Source: Cupriavidus taiwanensis
Lineage (GTDB): Bacteria; Pseudomonadota; Gammaproteobacteria; Burkholderiales; Burkholderiaceae
Length of the DNA stretch: 64,000 bases
NCBI RefSeq assembly: GCF_900250115.1
Contig: NZ_LT984804.1
Coordinates: 2,433,301-2,497,300 of the forward strand
Direction: 5' to 3'
Below the pieces are notes generated by a model. The model was not told the origin of the DNA. It searched no databases and saw only the letters and a program-made list of their open reading frames with translations. Positions 8,128 through 16,816 of the stretch are shown here, piece after piece (the first letter of the stretch is position 1; every line of letters starts with the position of its first letter). A program made the translations under genes and the position numbers.

Positions 8128-8964
8128 TCAGCGTGCCGCCGCGCTGCGCGCCTGCGGCAGATCCGTGGTGCCTGGCGCGTCGAACAGCAGGCCATGGATG
8201 CGCCGCGCCGCGGCCTGGAATTCGGCGCTGCCCTGGCTCGCCAGGTTGAACTGGTGGCTGTCGAGCTCCGCGCGCACGCGTCCCGGATGCGGCGACAGCA
8301 GCAGGATGCGGCTGCCTACCACCAGCGCCTCTTCGATCGAATGGGTGACGAACAGCAGCGTCAGCGCGGCGTCATCGCACAGCGCCAGCAGTTCCTCCTG
8401 CATGCGCCGGCGCGTCAGTGCGTCCAGCGCGGCAAAGGGTTCGTCCATCAGCAGCACCTTGGGCCGCATCGCCAGCGCGCGCGCGATCGCCACGCGCTGC
8501 TTCATGCCGCCAGACAAAGTATGCGGATAGGCGCCGGCAAAATCGGCCAGGCCTACCTTGCGCAGGCTATCGAGCGCCAGTTCGCGCGCGGCGGCGCGCG
8601 GCAGGCCACGCGCGTGCCGCAGCGGGAATATCACGTTCTGCAGCACCGTCTTCCACGGCGGCAACTGGTCGAACTCCTGGAACACCACGATGCGGTCGGG
8701 GCCCGGCTGCTGCACGCGCCGGCCTTCGAGCCGGATCTCGCCCTCGCTGGGCGCGACGAAGCCCGCCACCGCCTTCAGCAGCGTGGACTTGCCGCAGCCC
8801 GAAGGGCCCAGCAGCACGAAGCGGTCGCCCGCGTGCACGTCGAAGCTGACGCGGTGCGTGGCGCGCACCAAGCGTTCGGGGGTGCGGTACTCCAGCGACA
8901 CGCCGTCCACCTGCAGCAGCGGCGCGGTGCGGTCCGAGACCACGCGCAGGTTGTGGCTGGCCAT
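8128..8964 (-). CDS. ABC transporter ATP-binding protein, SsuB/TauB type
   Basis: A 278-residue ATPase subunit. Walker A is GPSGCGKS at residues 53-60, the ABC signature is LSGGMKQRVAIARALA, and Walker B is VLLMDEPFAALD; the switch His is in LLFVTHSIEEAL. The Q-loop segment VFQEFDQLPPWKTVLQNV is typical of the sulfonate/nitrate group. The stop of the binding-protein gene lies 2 bases upstream of its ATG, so the two are translationally linked. It energises the permease encoded downstream. Confidence 0.92.
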   Translation of the reverse strand: MASHNLRVVSDRTAPLLQVDGVSLEYRTPERLVRATHRVSFDVHAGDRFVLLGPSGCGKSTLLKAVAGFVAPSEGEIRLEGRRVQQPGPDRIVVFQEFDQLPPWKTVLQNVIFPLRHARGLPRAAARELALDSLRKVGLADFAGAYPHTLSGGMKQRVAIARALAMRPKVLLMDEPFAALDALTRRRMQEELLALCDDAALTLLFVTHSIEEALVVGSRILLLSPHPGRVRAELDSHQFNLASQGSAEFQAAARRIHGLLFDAPGTTDLPQARSAAAR

Positions 8965-8966
8965 GC

Positions 8967-9977
8967 TCAGCTCCCTTGCGCGGTGACAGGGTCCGGGAAG
9001 AAATAGTCCTGCCAGGACTTCGGCTGGTTGCGGATCGCGCCGACGCGATGCATGAACGCCGCCAGCGCAAAGGTGTTCTGCGGCGCGACGCGGAACTGCA
9101 CCTGCGGGTTCTTCAACACGCGCAGCAGCAGCGCACGGTCGGTGCGGGCCTTGCTCTGGCGCAGGTAGATGTCGGCGGCGGCCTCGGGATTGGCGGTGGC
9201 AAAGGTGGCGGCCTCGGCCAGCGCATCGATGAAGGCGCGATAGGTCTTCGGGTTGTCATTGCGGAACTTCTCGGTGGCGTACAGCACCGTGGACGAACTC
9301 GGTCCGCCCAGCACGTCGTACGAGTTCAGCACGATGCGCGCGTTCGGGTTGCCGGCCAGCTCCTGCTCCTGGAACGGCGGGTTGCCGAAGTGGCCGGTGA
9401 TCTCGGTGCCGCCGGCAATGATGGCCGCCGCCGCATCCGGATGCGGCACCGCAACGGTCCACTTGTCGAGGCGGTTGTACTCCTTGTCGCCCCACTGTTT
9501 GGCTGCGGCCAGCTGCAGCACGCGAGACTGCACCGAGACGCCGACCGCCGGCAACGCGATGCGGTCCTTGTCGGTGAAATCGGCAATGGTCCGGACCTTG
9601 GGATTGTTGCTGACCAGGTAGTAGGGGAAGTTGCCCAGCGAGGCGACACCGCGCACGTTCTGCTTGCCATGGGTGCGGTCCCACAGCGTCAGCAGCGGAC
9701 CCACGCCGGCGCCGGCAATATCGATGGCGCCCGACAGCAGCGCGTCATTGACCGCGGCGCCGCCGGACAGCTGGGTCCATTCGACCTTGATATCGACGCC
9801 CTGCCGGCGGCCGTGCTTTTCAATCAGTTGCTGGTCGCGCGCCACGTTGAGCAGCAGGTAGACCACGCCGAATTGTTCGGCAATGCGCAGCCGGCCTTCG
9901 GCGTGCGCGGTGCCGGTGATGGCCAGGCCGGCGCTGAGCGCCAGCAGGCCGAGCCTGCGGGAAAGACGAGAAAACAT
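8967..9977 (-). CDS. periplasmic substrate-binding protein, NitT/TauT family
   Basis: A 336-residue secreted binding protein. The N-terminus (MFSRLSRRLGLLALSAGLAI...GTAHA-EG) is a Sec signal peptide cleaved after AHA. The mature part begins LRIAEQFGVVYLLLNVARDQ and has the SSST segment and pocket architecture of the SsuA/TauA/NMT1-like family. I start it at the ATG at 9977, which begins the signal peptide; the frame is open 14 codons further. It delivers ligand to the permease/ATPase encoded next. Ligand inferred to be an organosulfur compound from the neighbouring dioxygenase. Confidence 0.88.
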   Translation of the reverse strand: MFSRLSRRLGLLALSAGLAITGTAHAEGRLRIAEQFGVVYLLLNVARDQQLIEKHGRRQGVDIKVEWTQLSGGAAVNDALLSGAIDIAGAGVGPLLTLWDRTHGKQNVRGVASLGNFPYYLVSNNPKVRTIADFTDKDRIALPAVGVSVQSRVLQLAAAKQWGDKEYNRLDKWTVAVPHPDAAAAIIAGGTEITGHFGNPPFQEQELAGNPNARIVLNSYDVLGGPSSSTVLYATEKFRNDNPKTYRAFIDALAEAATFATANPEAAADIYLRQSKARTDRALLLRVLKNPQVQFRVAPQNTFALAAFMHRVGAIRNQPKSWQDYFFPDPVTAQGS

Positions 9978-10057
9978 GTTCCGGACTCCGGAGGATGCGG
10001 TGGACTGGCACTCGCGCAAGCGAGCGCACGGGATGGCTGGCGATCACGCTGCCGCGC

Positions 10058-10987
10058 TCAGCGCGGCACGTCGCCTTCAATGGTGGTGCGGTACATCACG
10101 CGCCGCAGATGCGGCGGACAGCCGGCCGCGAGGTGCAGCAGCGAGCGGTTGTCCCAGAACACCAGGTCGTGCGGCTGCCAGCGGTGGCGATAGAGATGCG
10201 CGGGCCTGACGCTGTGCGCAAACAGCTGGTCCAGCAGCGCGCGGCTTTCGTCCTCGGGCAGGCCGACGACGCGGGTGGTGAAGTGTTCGCTGACGAACAG
10301 CGCCTTGCGCCCGGTTTCCGGATGGGTCCGCACCACCGGCTGCAGCACCGGCCGGACCTGCTCCACCTGCTCGGGCGTCAGGTCGGGCCGCCACGGGCTG
10401 CGCTGCTGCAGTTCGGCGTAGCGCGCCAGGTAGGTGTGTTCGGCTTGCCGGCCATCGACGGCATGCTGCAGCGCGGCCGGCAGCGTATCCCACGCCAGGT
10501 GCATGTTGGCGAACAGCGTATCGCCGCCCTCGGCGGGCAGCTCGCGCGCATGCAGCAGCGAGCCCAGGCTGGGCCGTTCCTTGTACGACAGGTCCGAATG
10601 CCAGAAGTGGCCGGCATCGCCCAGCCCGATCGGTTTGCCGTTTTCGACCACGTTGGAGACCACCAGCACCTCCGGATGGCCGGGCAACTGGAACTGGTGC
10701 AGCACGTGTACCTGCAGCGGGCCGAAGCGGCGACTGAAGGCAATCTGCTGCGAGGGCGTGATGCGCTGGTCGCGGAACACCAGCACGTGGTGGTCAAGGT
10801 GGGCGCGATGGATGCGGGCGAAATCCGCTTGCGTCAGCGGTTGTGACAGGTCAAACCCGATCACTTCGGCGCCGAGCGGCGCATCGAGCGGGCGGATCTC
10901 GAAGCGGCCGGCGCCGCAAGCGTGGATGGCAGGATGCGGCGCGCCGTGCTGGCGCGAAACACTGGCGGGGGCGGTTGCGGTCGTCAT
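10058..10987 (-). CDS. TauD/TfdA-family Fe(II)/2-oxoglutarate dioxygenase
   Basis: A 309-residue dioxygenase of the taurine / alkylsulfatase (AtsK) / 2,4-D family, which uses 2-oxoglutarate and O2 to hydroxylate a carbon next to the leaving group and so frees sulfite or sulfate. The iron ligands are visible as His130 and Asp132 in FWHSDLSYKE and His285 in NRSLLHLAAG; Arg296/Arg300 in RRVMYRTTIEG bind 2-oxoglutarate. Start is ATG 10987, with ATG 11002 (five residues longer) possible; neither has a strong ribosome site. It heads the ABC importer run and is transcribed divergently from the metY-like gene, so released sulfite could feed homocysteine synthesis after reduction elsewhere. Could also act on an alkyl sulfate. 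Confidence 0.85.
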   Translation of the reverse strand: MTTATAPASVSRQHGAPHPAIHACGAGRFEIRPLDAPLGAEVIGFDLSQPLTQADFARIHRAHLDHHVLVFRDQRITPSQQIAFSRRFGPLQVHVLHQFQLPGHPEVLVVSNVVENGKPIGLGDAGHFWHSDLSYKERPSLGSLLHARELPAEGGDTLFANMHLAWDTLPAALQHAVDGRQAEHTYLARYAELQQRSPWRPDLTPEQVEQVRPVLQPVVRTHPETGRKALFVSEHFTTRVVGLPEDESRALLDQLFAHSVRPAHLYRHRWQPHDLVFWDNRSLLHLAAGCPPHLRRVMYRTTIEGDVPR

Positions 10988-11060
10988 GGCAGGCTCGGGC
11001 ATAGGAAGAAAGCCGACGCGGTCCCTTGCTCGTTGCCGGGGATGCCGCGTGTAAGCTCGC

Positions 11061-11090
11061 ACTGTAGGCAGCCGGCGCTGGCACGGTCAA
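11061..11090 (-). promoter_or_regulatory. promoter of the tauD-like/ABC operon
   Basis: Reading the minus strand, TTGACC (11090-11085) is followed after 18 bp by TACAGT (11066-11061). Transcription would start near 11054, giving a 50-65 base leader. Confidence 0.5.
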
Positions 11091-11107
11091 CGAATCAAAG
11101 CGCCGAC

Positions 11108-11130
11108 GCTTATCCGCTTATCGCATATCG
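11108..11130. promoter_or_regulatory. tandem GCTTATC-like repeats upstream of both divergent operons
   Basis: GCTTATCC, GCTTATCG and CATATCG follow one another at 11108-11130, just upstream of the minus-strand -35 box. In this position they could bind an activator such as a CysB/SsuR-type LysR protein; that is inference from context. The rest of the 11091-11359 stretch shows no gene. Confidence 0.3.
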
Positions 11131-11359
11131 CGCTTCGCACGACCGGACTCGACCTTCGCGTCATGCCGCGCATAACCACATGCAATAACCTTCCTTGCCG
11201 CGCGCACCGGCAGTGGGCGACGATGGCGGCGATGCCCGCTACGGCGCTGGTACCATCGCACAGCCTGGTACGCCCGTGCGGGCGCACCGCCCGGCATGCC
11301 CGGCGCCGCAACCGGGGCCTCCCCGACGCGCCGGTCCGGCACACAACAGAGAGAACACG

Positions 11360-12634
11360 ATGAGACTCGAAACCCTGGCCGTCCACGGCGGCTATTCGCC
11401 CGATCCCACCACCCGCGCGGTGGCCGTGCCGATCTACCAGACCGTGGCCTACGCCTTCGACAACGCACAGCATGGCGCGGACCTGTTCGACCTGAAGGTG
11501 GCCGGCAACATCTACAGCCGCATCATGAACCCGACCAACGACGTGCTCGAGCAGCGCCTGGCCGTGCTCGAAGGCGGCGTGGGCGCGCTGGCGCTGGCGT
11601 CCGGCATGGCAGCGATCACCTATGCGATCCAGACCATTGCCGAGGCCGGCGACAACATCGTCTCGGCCAGCCAGCTCTACGGCGGCACCTACAACCTGCT
11701 GGCGCACACACTGCCGCAGTCGGGCATCGAGACCCGCTTTGCCGATGGCCGCAATCCGTCCAGCTTCGGCGACCTGATCGACGCGCGCACCAAGGCCGTG
11801 TTTGTCGAGTCGGTGGGCAACCCGCTCGGCAACGTGGTCGATATCGCCGCGATCGCGCGCGTGGCGCACAGCCACGGCGTGCCACTGATCGTCGATAACA
11901 CGGTGCCGTCGCCCTACCTGTGCCGGCCGTTCGAGCATGGCGCGGATATCGTCGTGCATTCGCTGACCAAATACCTGGGCGGCCACGGCAACAGCGTCGG
12001 CGGCGCCATCGTCGACAGCGGCAAGTTCCCGTGGGCGCAGCACAAGGAGCGCTTCCGCCGCCTGAACGAACCGGACGTGTCGTACCACGGCGTGGTCTAT
12101 ACCGAAGCACTGGGGCCGGCCGCCTATATCGGCCGCGCGCGGGTGGTGCCGCTGCGCAATACCGGCGCGGCGCTGTCGCCGTTCAACGCGTTCCTGATCC
12201 TGCAGGGCATCGAGACCCTGGCGCTGCGGCTGGACCGCATCACCGACAATGCGCTGGCGATCGCGCGCCACCTGCGGCAGCACGCCAAGGTGGCGTGGGT
12301 CAATTTTGCCGGCCTGCCCGACCACGCCGACCACGCGCTGGTGCAGCAATACCTGGGTGGCCGGGGCCCCGGCATCCTGTCGTTCGGCCTCAGGCAGGGC
12401 GGCCGCGAAGGCGGCGCGCGCTTCCTCGATGCGCTGCAGCTGTTTACGCGGCTGGTCAATATCGGCGATGCCAAGTCGCTGGCCACGCACCCGGCGTCGA
12501 CCACGCACCGCCAGCTCAATGCCGAAGAACTGCAGGCCGCCGGCGTCAGCGAAGACATGGTGCGGCTGTCGATCGGCATCGAGCATATCGACGACCTGAT
12601 CGAGGACCTGGACCGCGCGCTGGCAGCGGCCTGA
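11360..12634 (+). CDS. metY: O-acetylhomoserine sulfhydrylase (PLP-dependent)
   Basis: A 424-residue Cys/Met-metabolism PLP enzyme. It starts [21 protein letters not shown], characteristic of O-acetylhomoserine aminocarboxypropyltransferase, which makes homocysteine from O-acetylhomoserine and sulfide. The PLP-binding lysine is Lys204 in [11 protein letters not shown]. The phosphate-binding ALASGMAAI segment and [14 protein letters not shown], which contributes to the neighbouring subunit's site, are also present. Start chosen at ATG 11360 with GAGAGAA upstream; the longer open frame to 11195 is low complexity. Divergent from the organosulfur uptake operon, which fits sulfur assimilation into methionine. 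Homologues acting on O-succinylhomoserine (metZ) are the main alternative; length and N-terminus favour metY. Confidence 0.9.
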   Translation: MRLETLAVHGGYSPDPTTRAVAVPIYQTVAYAFDNAQHGADLFDLKVAGNIYSRIMNPTNDVLEQRLAVLEGGVGALALASGMAAITYAIQTIAEAGDNIVSASQLYGGTYNLLAHTLPQSGIETRFADGRNPSSFGDLIDARTKAVFVESVGNPLGNVVDIAAIARVAHSHGVPLIVDNTVPSPYLCRPFEHGADIVVHSLTKYLGGHGNSVGGAIVDSGKFPWAQHKERFRRLNEPDVSYHGVVYTEALGPAAYIGRARVVPLRNTGAALSPFNAFLILQGIETLALRLDRITDNALAIARHLRQHAKVAWVNFAGLPDHADHALVQQYLGGRGPGILSFGLRQGGREGGARFLDALQLFTRLVNIGDAKSLATHPASTTHRQLNAEELQAAGVSEDMVRLSIGIEHIDDLIEDLDRALAAA

Positions 12635-12664
12635 CCCCCGGCCCAACCCGATACCGCTGGTTTG

Positions 12665-12707
12665 CTCCCCTCTCCCGCTCGCGGGAGAGCGGCCGGGGGA
12701 GAGGGCA
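12665..12707. repeat. GC-rich palindromic intergenic repeat, copy 1
   Basis: CTCTCCCGC-TC-GCGGGAGAG (12670-12689) is followed by a GGGGGAGAGGG tail. The same pattern recurs near 20.2 kb and 45.95 kb. Here it lies between the convergent metY-like and ybhN-like genes, where the hairpin could end transcription from both sides. Confidence 0.75.
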
Positions 12708-12749
12708 GGCGCGGACTATTGCCGCGCACGTTCACACCGACCCGAACCC

Positions 12750-13709
12750 CTACCCTCCACCATGCTTGCCGCGCGCCTCCAGCACGAAGTAGCCCACCGA
12801 ACCGATCATCAGCGGAATCAGGTAATACAGCGCGCGGTACGCGATCAGCGCCGCAAGCAGCAGCCCGTGCGGCACCTGGTCGCCCAGCATCGTCAGGAAC
12901 ACGGTCTCGATCACGCCCAGCCCGCCGGGAATGCGCACCACCACGCCCGCCAGCCCCGACGCCAGCAGCACGCCCAGCACGGTGAAGTACGTCGCATGCG
13001 TATGCAGCAGCGCGTACAGGATCGCGCCCATCGACATCCAGTGGGCCGCCGACAGCGCGCATTGCAACGCTGCGAAGGGCACCGTGGGCATATAGACGTC
13101 GTGGTCGCGCACGGTGCGGTGACGGCCGTGCCAGAGCGCGCACGCGGCCAGGTAAGCGGCCGGGAGCGCCAGCATCAGCACGCCCAGCATCCGCGTCAGT
13201 GCCGCCGGAATGCCCCACTCCGGCGGCAGCACCACCAGCTCGCCGGCGAGGATCGCGCCCGCCAGCACGGCATAACCAAGCCAGTTGCTGCTGACCACCA
13301 CCACGAACAGGCTCCAGATCTGCGGTGCGCTCAGCCCCGCCCGCGAATACAGCCGGTAGCGCACGCCCGCCCCGCCGAGGGTGGCGCCAAGGTTGAGGCT
13401 GAGGGTGTAGCTGACATAGGAGATCGCCATCACCCGGCGCAGCGGCAGGGGGTGCCCGGCATAGCGGCAGCCGAGCACGTCGAACTGGCTGTACAGCAGC
13501 CCGCTCAGCGCCACGAAGCCGGCCGCCGGCAGCAGCGTGCGCGCATTGAAGCCGCGCAGCGCGGCCAGCACCGCGTCCCAGTCGATGGTGCCCAGCTTGC
13601 GCGCGATCAGCGCCAGCACGGCGGCAATGAAGAGGATGCCGATGGCACGGCGCCAGGCCGGCCAGTGCGCGTGCTGGCGGATCGCGGACAGGGCCTCGGC
13701 GCCCGTCAT
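12750..13709 (-). CDS. ybhN: YbhN/UPF0104 membrane protein (LPG synthase TM-domain family)
   Basis: A 319-residue integral membrane protein of the flippase-like UPF0104 family, related to the membrane half of lysylphosphatidylglycerol synthase but without the catalytic domain. Markers include SYVSYTLSLNLGATLGGAGVRYRLYSRAGLS and VVVRIPGGLGVIETVFLTMLG. About eight helices are predicted. Its ATG overlaps the stop of the phospholipase-D-type gene by ATGA (13706-13709). E. coli has the same clsB(ybhO)-ybhN arrangement, so a linked role in membrane lipid handling is expected; the biochemical activity of the family is not settled. Confidence 0.85.
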   Translation of the reverse strand: MTGAEALSAIRQHAHWPAWRRAIGILFIAAVLALIARKLGTIDWDAVLAALRGFNARTLLPAAGFVALSGLLYSQFDVLGCRYAGHPLPLRRVMAISYVSYTLSLNLGATLGGAGVRYRLYSRAGLSAPQIWSLFVVVVSSNWLGYAVLAGAILAGELVVLPPEWGIPAALTRMLGVLMLALPAAYLAACALWHGRHRTVRDHDVYMPTVPFAALQCALSAAHWMSMGAILYALLHTHATYFTVLGVLLASGLAGVVVRIPGGLGVIETVFLTMLGDQVPHGLLLAALIAYRALYYLIPLMIGSVGYFVLEARGKHGGG

Positions 13710-14938
13710 TCCGCGCCCCCGCGCAGCACCACCACGCGCCGCGCATTGCGCCGCCCGCCCGGCATGGGCTGCACCAGCCGCGGCGCATGCGCCGGCAGCC
13801 AGCCCGCCCACGCCGGGAAGCGGCGCAGGAAGTGGAACATCAGCGTCGCGCCCAGCGCATCAAGCCGGTTGCGCGGCGACTCCTGCCCCGGCGGCACCGC
13901 ACGGCAGCGCGCGCCGATCAGCGCTTCGAGCCGGCCGCGCAGGTGGCATGCGAAGGCTTCGTCGCGGATCACGAGATTGGCCTCGAGGTTCAGCGACAGG
14001 CTCAGCGGATCGAGGTTGCTGGAGCCGACCGTGGCCCAGTTGTCGTCCACCACCGCGACCTTGCCGTGGAAGGGCCGCTCGACGTACTCCAGGATCTGCA
14101 CGCCGGCATCCTGCAGCCGGGCGTAGAGCAGGCCGCCGGCGCGCGCCACCCACGGCATGTCGGGCTTGCCCTGCAGCAGCAGACGCACCCGCACGCCGCG
14201 CGCGGCGGCTTCGCACAGCGCATGCAGCAGCCGGTAGCCCGGCAGGAAGTACGCGTTGGCGATGATGACCTCGCGCCGCGCCGCGCGGATCGCGTCGAGG
14301 TAGGCAAACTCGATGTCGTTGCGGTGGCGGTGATTGTCGCGCGTGACCAGGCACGCGCGCGCGGCAAGCGTGCGCGCATCCGTCCCCGCGCGCGCGGCCG
14401 GGGGCTCGGGGAGGGGGAGCGGCGGACATGCCCCGGGCATCGCCCGCACCAGGAAGTCGTGCACCTGGCGCGCGAAGGGTCCGCGGATTTCCACCGCATA
14501 GTCCTGCTTGGCCAGCGGCCCGAACTGGTACAGGTGCTGCGCCGAGAAGTTGAGGCCGCCGACGAACGCCACCTCGGCATCGACCGCGATCAGCTTGCGG
14601 TGCATGCGCCGGAAGATATGCGTGCGCACGCCGAACAGCCGCGGCCGCGGCGAGAATGTGCAGAACTGCACGCCCGCGTCGACCAGCCCGGCGATAAAGT
14701 CCGGCGACAGGTCATGCGAGCCGAAGCCATCCACCGTCAGCGCCACGCGCACGCCGCGGCGCGCGGCCGCCAGCAGTGCCGCGTGCAATTTGTGGCCTAC
14801 CTCGTCTTCAAAGAGGATAAAAGTTTCCAGCAGTACGCTTTCGCGCGCGCGCGCAATGGCGTCGAACACGCACGGAAAATACTCCTCGCCGTTCTCCAGC
14901 AGGCGGAAGTGGTCGGAAGCGGATGGCAGTAGTGTCAT
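13706..14938 (-). CDS. clsB: cardiolipin synthase B (phospholipase D superfamily)
   Basis: A 410-residue PLD-superfamily enzyme. Both HKD motifs are intact: His113-Lys115-Asp120 in MHRKLIAVDAEVAFVGGLN and His291-Lys293-Asp298 in FHGKVAVVDDNWATVGSSN. There is no N-terminal membrane anchor, as in ClsB rather than ClsA, so the enzyme should sit on the inner face of the membrane and condense phosphatidylglycerol with another phospholipid. The start is the ATG at 14938; a TTG three codons upstream is less likely. It is the middle gene of a three-gene run (small membrane protein - clsB - ybhN). Confidence 0.87.
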   Translation of the reverse strand: MTLLPSASDHFRLLENGEEYFPCVFDAIARARESVLLETFILFEDEVGHKLHAALLAAARRGVRVALTVDGFGSHDLSPDFIAGLVDAGVQFCTFSPRPRLFGVRTHIFRRMHRKLIAVDAEVAFVGGLNFSAQHLYQFGPLAKQDYAVEIRGPFARQVHDFLVRAMPGACPPLPLPEPPAARAGTDARTLAARACLVTRDNHRHRNDIEFAYLDAIRAARREVIIANAYFLPGYRLLHALCEAAARGVRVRLLLQGKPDMPWVARAGGLLYARLQDAGVQILEYVERPFHGKVAVVDDNWATVGSSNLDPLSLSLNLEANLVIRDEAFACHLRGRLEALIGARCRAVPPGQESPRNRLDALGATLMFHFLRRFPAWAGWLPAHAPRLVQPMPGGRRNARRVVVLRGGAE

Positions 14939-14992
14939 GGCCGGCAAATCGCCGCAAACACCATGCCAGCAAAAACCCCACGCCCGCCGCTG

Positions 14993-15349
14993 CTAACCGC
15001 GGCGCCGGCCGCGCCGCCAGCGCGCCAGCACTGCCGCGGCCAGCGCACCGGCCGCGAGCCCGGCAACGAAGATCGCCCCCGCCATGCCACTCCACGCGCC
15101 CGCGCCAGCGTCGTCGGCGCGGCCCCGCGCCAGGGGCGCGAGCGACTGCCAGTCGGCGGCGGTGAACTGCGTCATCGCCGGCGCGCCATCGAGGCCATAC
15201 ACGCACACCTCGCCGCCGGGCAGCTTGCAGAAACGCGCCGGCGGACAACTGCGCAGGATGGCCTGGGTCTCGCCCTCGCCGCAGCGGGCGCCGGCGCTAC
15301 GCAGCACCTGGATCGTGACGTCGGGATGCTTGGTCAGTTGTTCGGGCAT
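14993..15349 (-). CDS. small membrane-anchored hypothetical protein
   Basis: 118 residues starting MPEQLTKHPDVTIQVLRSAG, with an excellent GGGAGGTGG ribosome site before the ATG at 15349. The N-terminal part carries four cysteines, among them RSCPPARFCKLPGGEVCVYG, and the C-terminus has one hydrophobic helix (about residues 88-110) followed by RWRRGRRRG. It resembles a tail-anchored inner-membrane protein with a Cys-containing domain in the cytoplasm. No family assigned. It reads into clsB with a 54-base gap, so it probably belongs to that operon. Confidence 0.65.
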   Translation of the reverse strand: MPEQLTKHPDVTIQVLRSAGARCGEGETQAILRSCPPARFCKLPGGEVCVYGLDGAPAMTQFTAADWQSLAPLARGRADDAGAGAWSGMAGAIFVAGLAAGALAAAVLARWRRGRRRG

Positions 15350-15527
15350 GGCCACCTCCCATGGCTGTGCAAACGGGTGACGCGTTCCTACAGCGTAGGT
15401 CCTTATTCCATGCCGACATATCACCATGCGTATTCGCTCGTTCGTCCATCGGCTGCCTTTCCATACAATGGCCCGACTGCCACGGTGCGACGCGCCGGCA
15501 GACAACCACATCAAGAGGGAGCATCCG

Positions 15528-16349
15528 ATGCAATACGGGAAATTCGGCCTGGCCGCGCGGCTGGCGGCAGCCGTGCTGGCGCTGGGCGTGGTGCAAGGCG
15601 CCGGCGCGGCCGATCCGGACAAGAAGGAAATCCGCTTCGGCGCCACCGCCGGCCCGTATGCCGACCAGATCCGCTATGGCGTCAAGCCAGTGCTGGAACA
15701 GCGCGGCTACAAGGTCACCATCGTCGAGTTCAGCGACTACGTGCAGCCCAACCTGGCGCTGGCCGACGGCGCCATCGACGCCAACGCCTTCCAGCACGTG
15801 GCCTACCTGAAAAAGTTTTCGGCCGACCGCAAGCTGGCGCTGAGCGACGTGATCCAGGTGCCGACCGCGCCAATCGGCATCTACAGCCGCAAGCACAAGG
15901 CACTGGCCGAGGTGAAGGCGGGCAACACCGTGTCGCTGCCGAACGACCCGACCAATCTCGCGCGCGCCATCGCCATCCTGCAGCAGATCGGCTGGGTCAC
16001 GCTCAAGCCCGGCACCGACCCGATCCGCGCCAGCGAACGCGATATCGACGCCAACCCGCACCAGCTCAGGCTGGTCCAGCTCGAGGCCGCGCAGTTGCCG
16101 CGCTCGCTCGACGATGTCGACTATGCCTTCGTCAACGGCAACTATGCGCTGGCCTCGGGCCTGAAGCTGACCTCGGCGCTGGCGCTGGAGAAGATCCCGG
16201 ACTACTACATGAACCTGGTCGCGGTGAAGACCGCCGACCTGAACAAGCCCTTCGTCAGGGACATCCGCGAGGCCTACCAGTCGGCCGAGTTCAAGGCGGT
16301 GACGCAACAGCGCTTCGCCGGCTTCGTGCCGCCGCGGTACCAGCGCTGA
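15528..16349 (+). CDS. MetQ/NlpA-family periplasmic binding protein, orphan
   Basis: A 273-residue binding protein of the NlpA/MetQ family, which serve D/L-methionine ABC importers. The mature part KKEIRFGATAGPYADQIRYGVKPVLEQRGYKVTIVEFSDYVQPN and the later FVNGNYALASGL are typical. Start is ATG 15528 with AAGAGGGAGC upstream. The signal peptide ends ...VVQGAGA-AD with no cysteine, so unlike classical MetQ it is not a lipoprotein but a soluble periplasmic protein. No permease or ATPase gene is adjacent; it must borrow a transporter or act as a sensor/scavenger. Ligand uncertain. Confidence 0.82.
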   Translation: MQYGKFGLAARLAAAVLALGVVQGAGAADPDKKEIRFGATAGPYADQIRYGVKPVLEQRGYKVTIVEFSDYVQPNLALADGAIDANAFQHVAYLKKFSADRKLALSDVIQVPTAPIGIYSRKHKALAEVKAGNTVSLPNDPTNLARAIAILQQIGWVTLKPGTDPIRASERDIDANPHQLRLVQLEAAQLPRSLDDVDYAFVNGNYALASGLKLTSALALEKIPDYYMNLVAVKTADLNKPFVRDIREAYQSAEFKAVTQQRFAGFVPPRYQR

Positions 16350-16816
16350 GCCTGTGCCAGGCCCCGATGCCGCGCGCATTGCTATATCGCCTGCTGCCTC
16401 GCCCGGAATCGGCCTGATGCAGGTTCCGCGCTTGAACGTGCAGCACCGGCTCGACACCGGACAGTTGCCGGAAGTCATGCCCGGCTGGCGCGCGGCGAGC
16501 ATGCCGGTGTCGCTGCTTGCTCCATCCGCACCGGCGCCAGCGCTCGCAACGGCTCGGTGTTCCTGGAGTGGTTGCGCGCTGATGCAGCCGCACCTGGCAG
16601 GCTGAGCGGCGGCCCGCGCCCGCTTGGCCGCATTGTGCGCAGCAAGACAATTTCGCGCGGCGCCGGCCGCGCAAATGCCCTACACTCAAGCTCAAGTCCC
16701 CCGCGCCCAAAAAGCATGGCAGGGATCACAACGCGATCATTGCCGCGGAGGGCTGCGAAGATCCTCGCCCCGGTCCGCGCGGATCCTGTCGAGACAACCG
16801 CATCGAGAGACCTGCC
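16350..16816. other. 467-base non-coding stretch
   Basis: No gene supported on either strand: the open frames here are short and of poor composition. A lone TACACT (16681-16686) could be a -10 box for the dehydrogenase operon but lacks a matching -35. The stretch is presumably the leader and regulatory region of the E1alpha gene. Confidence 0.4.
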
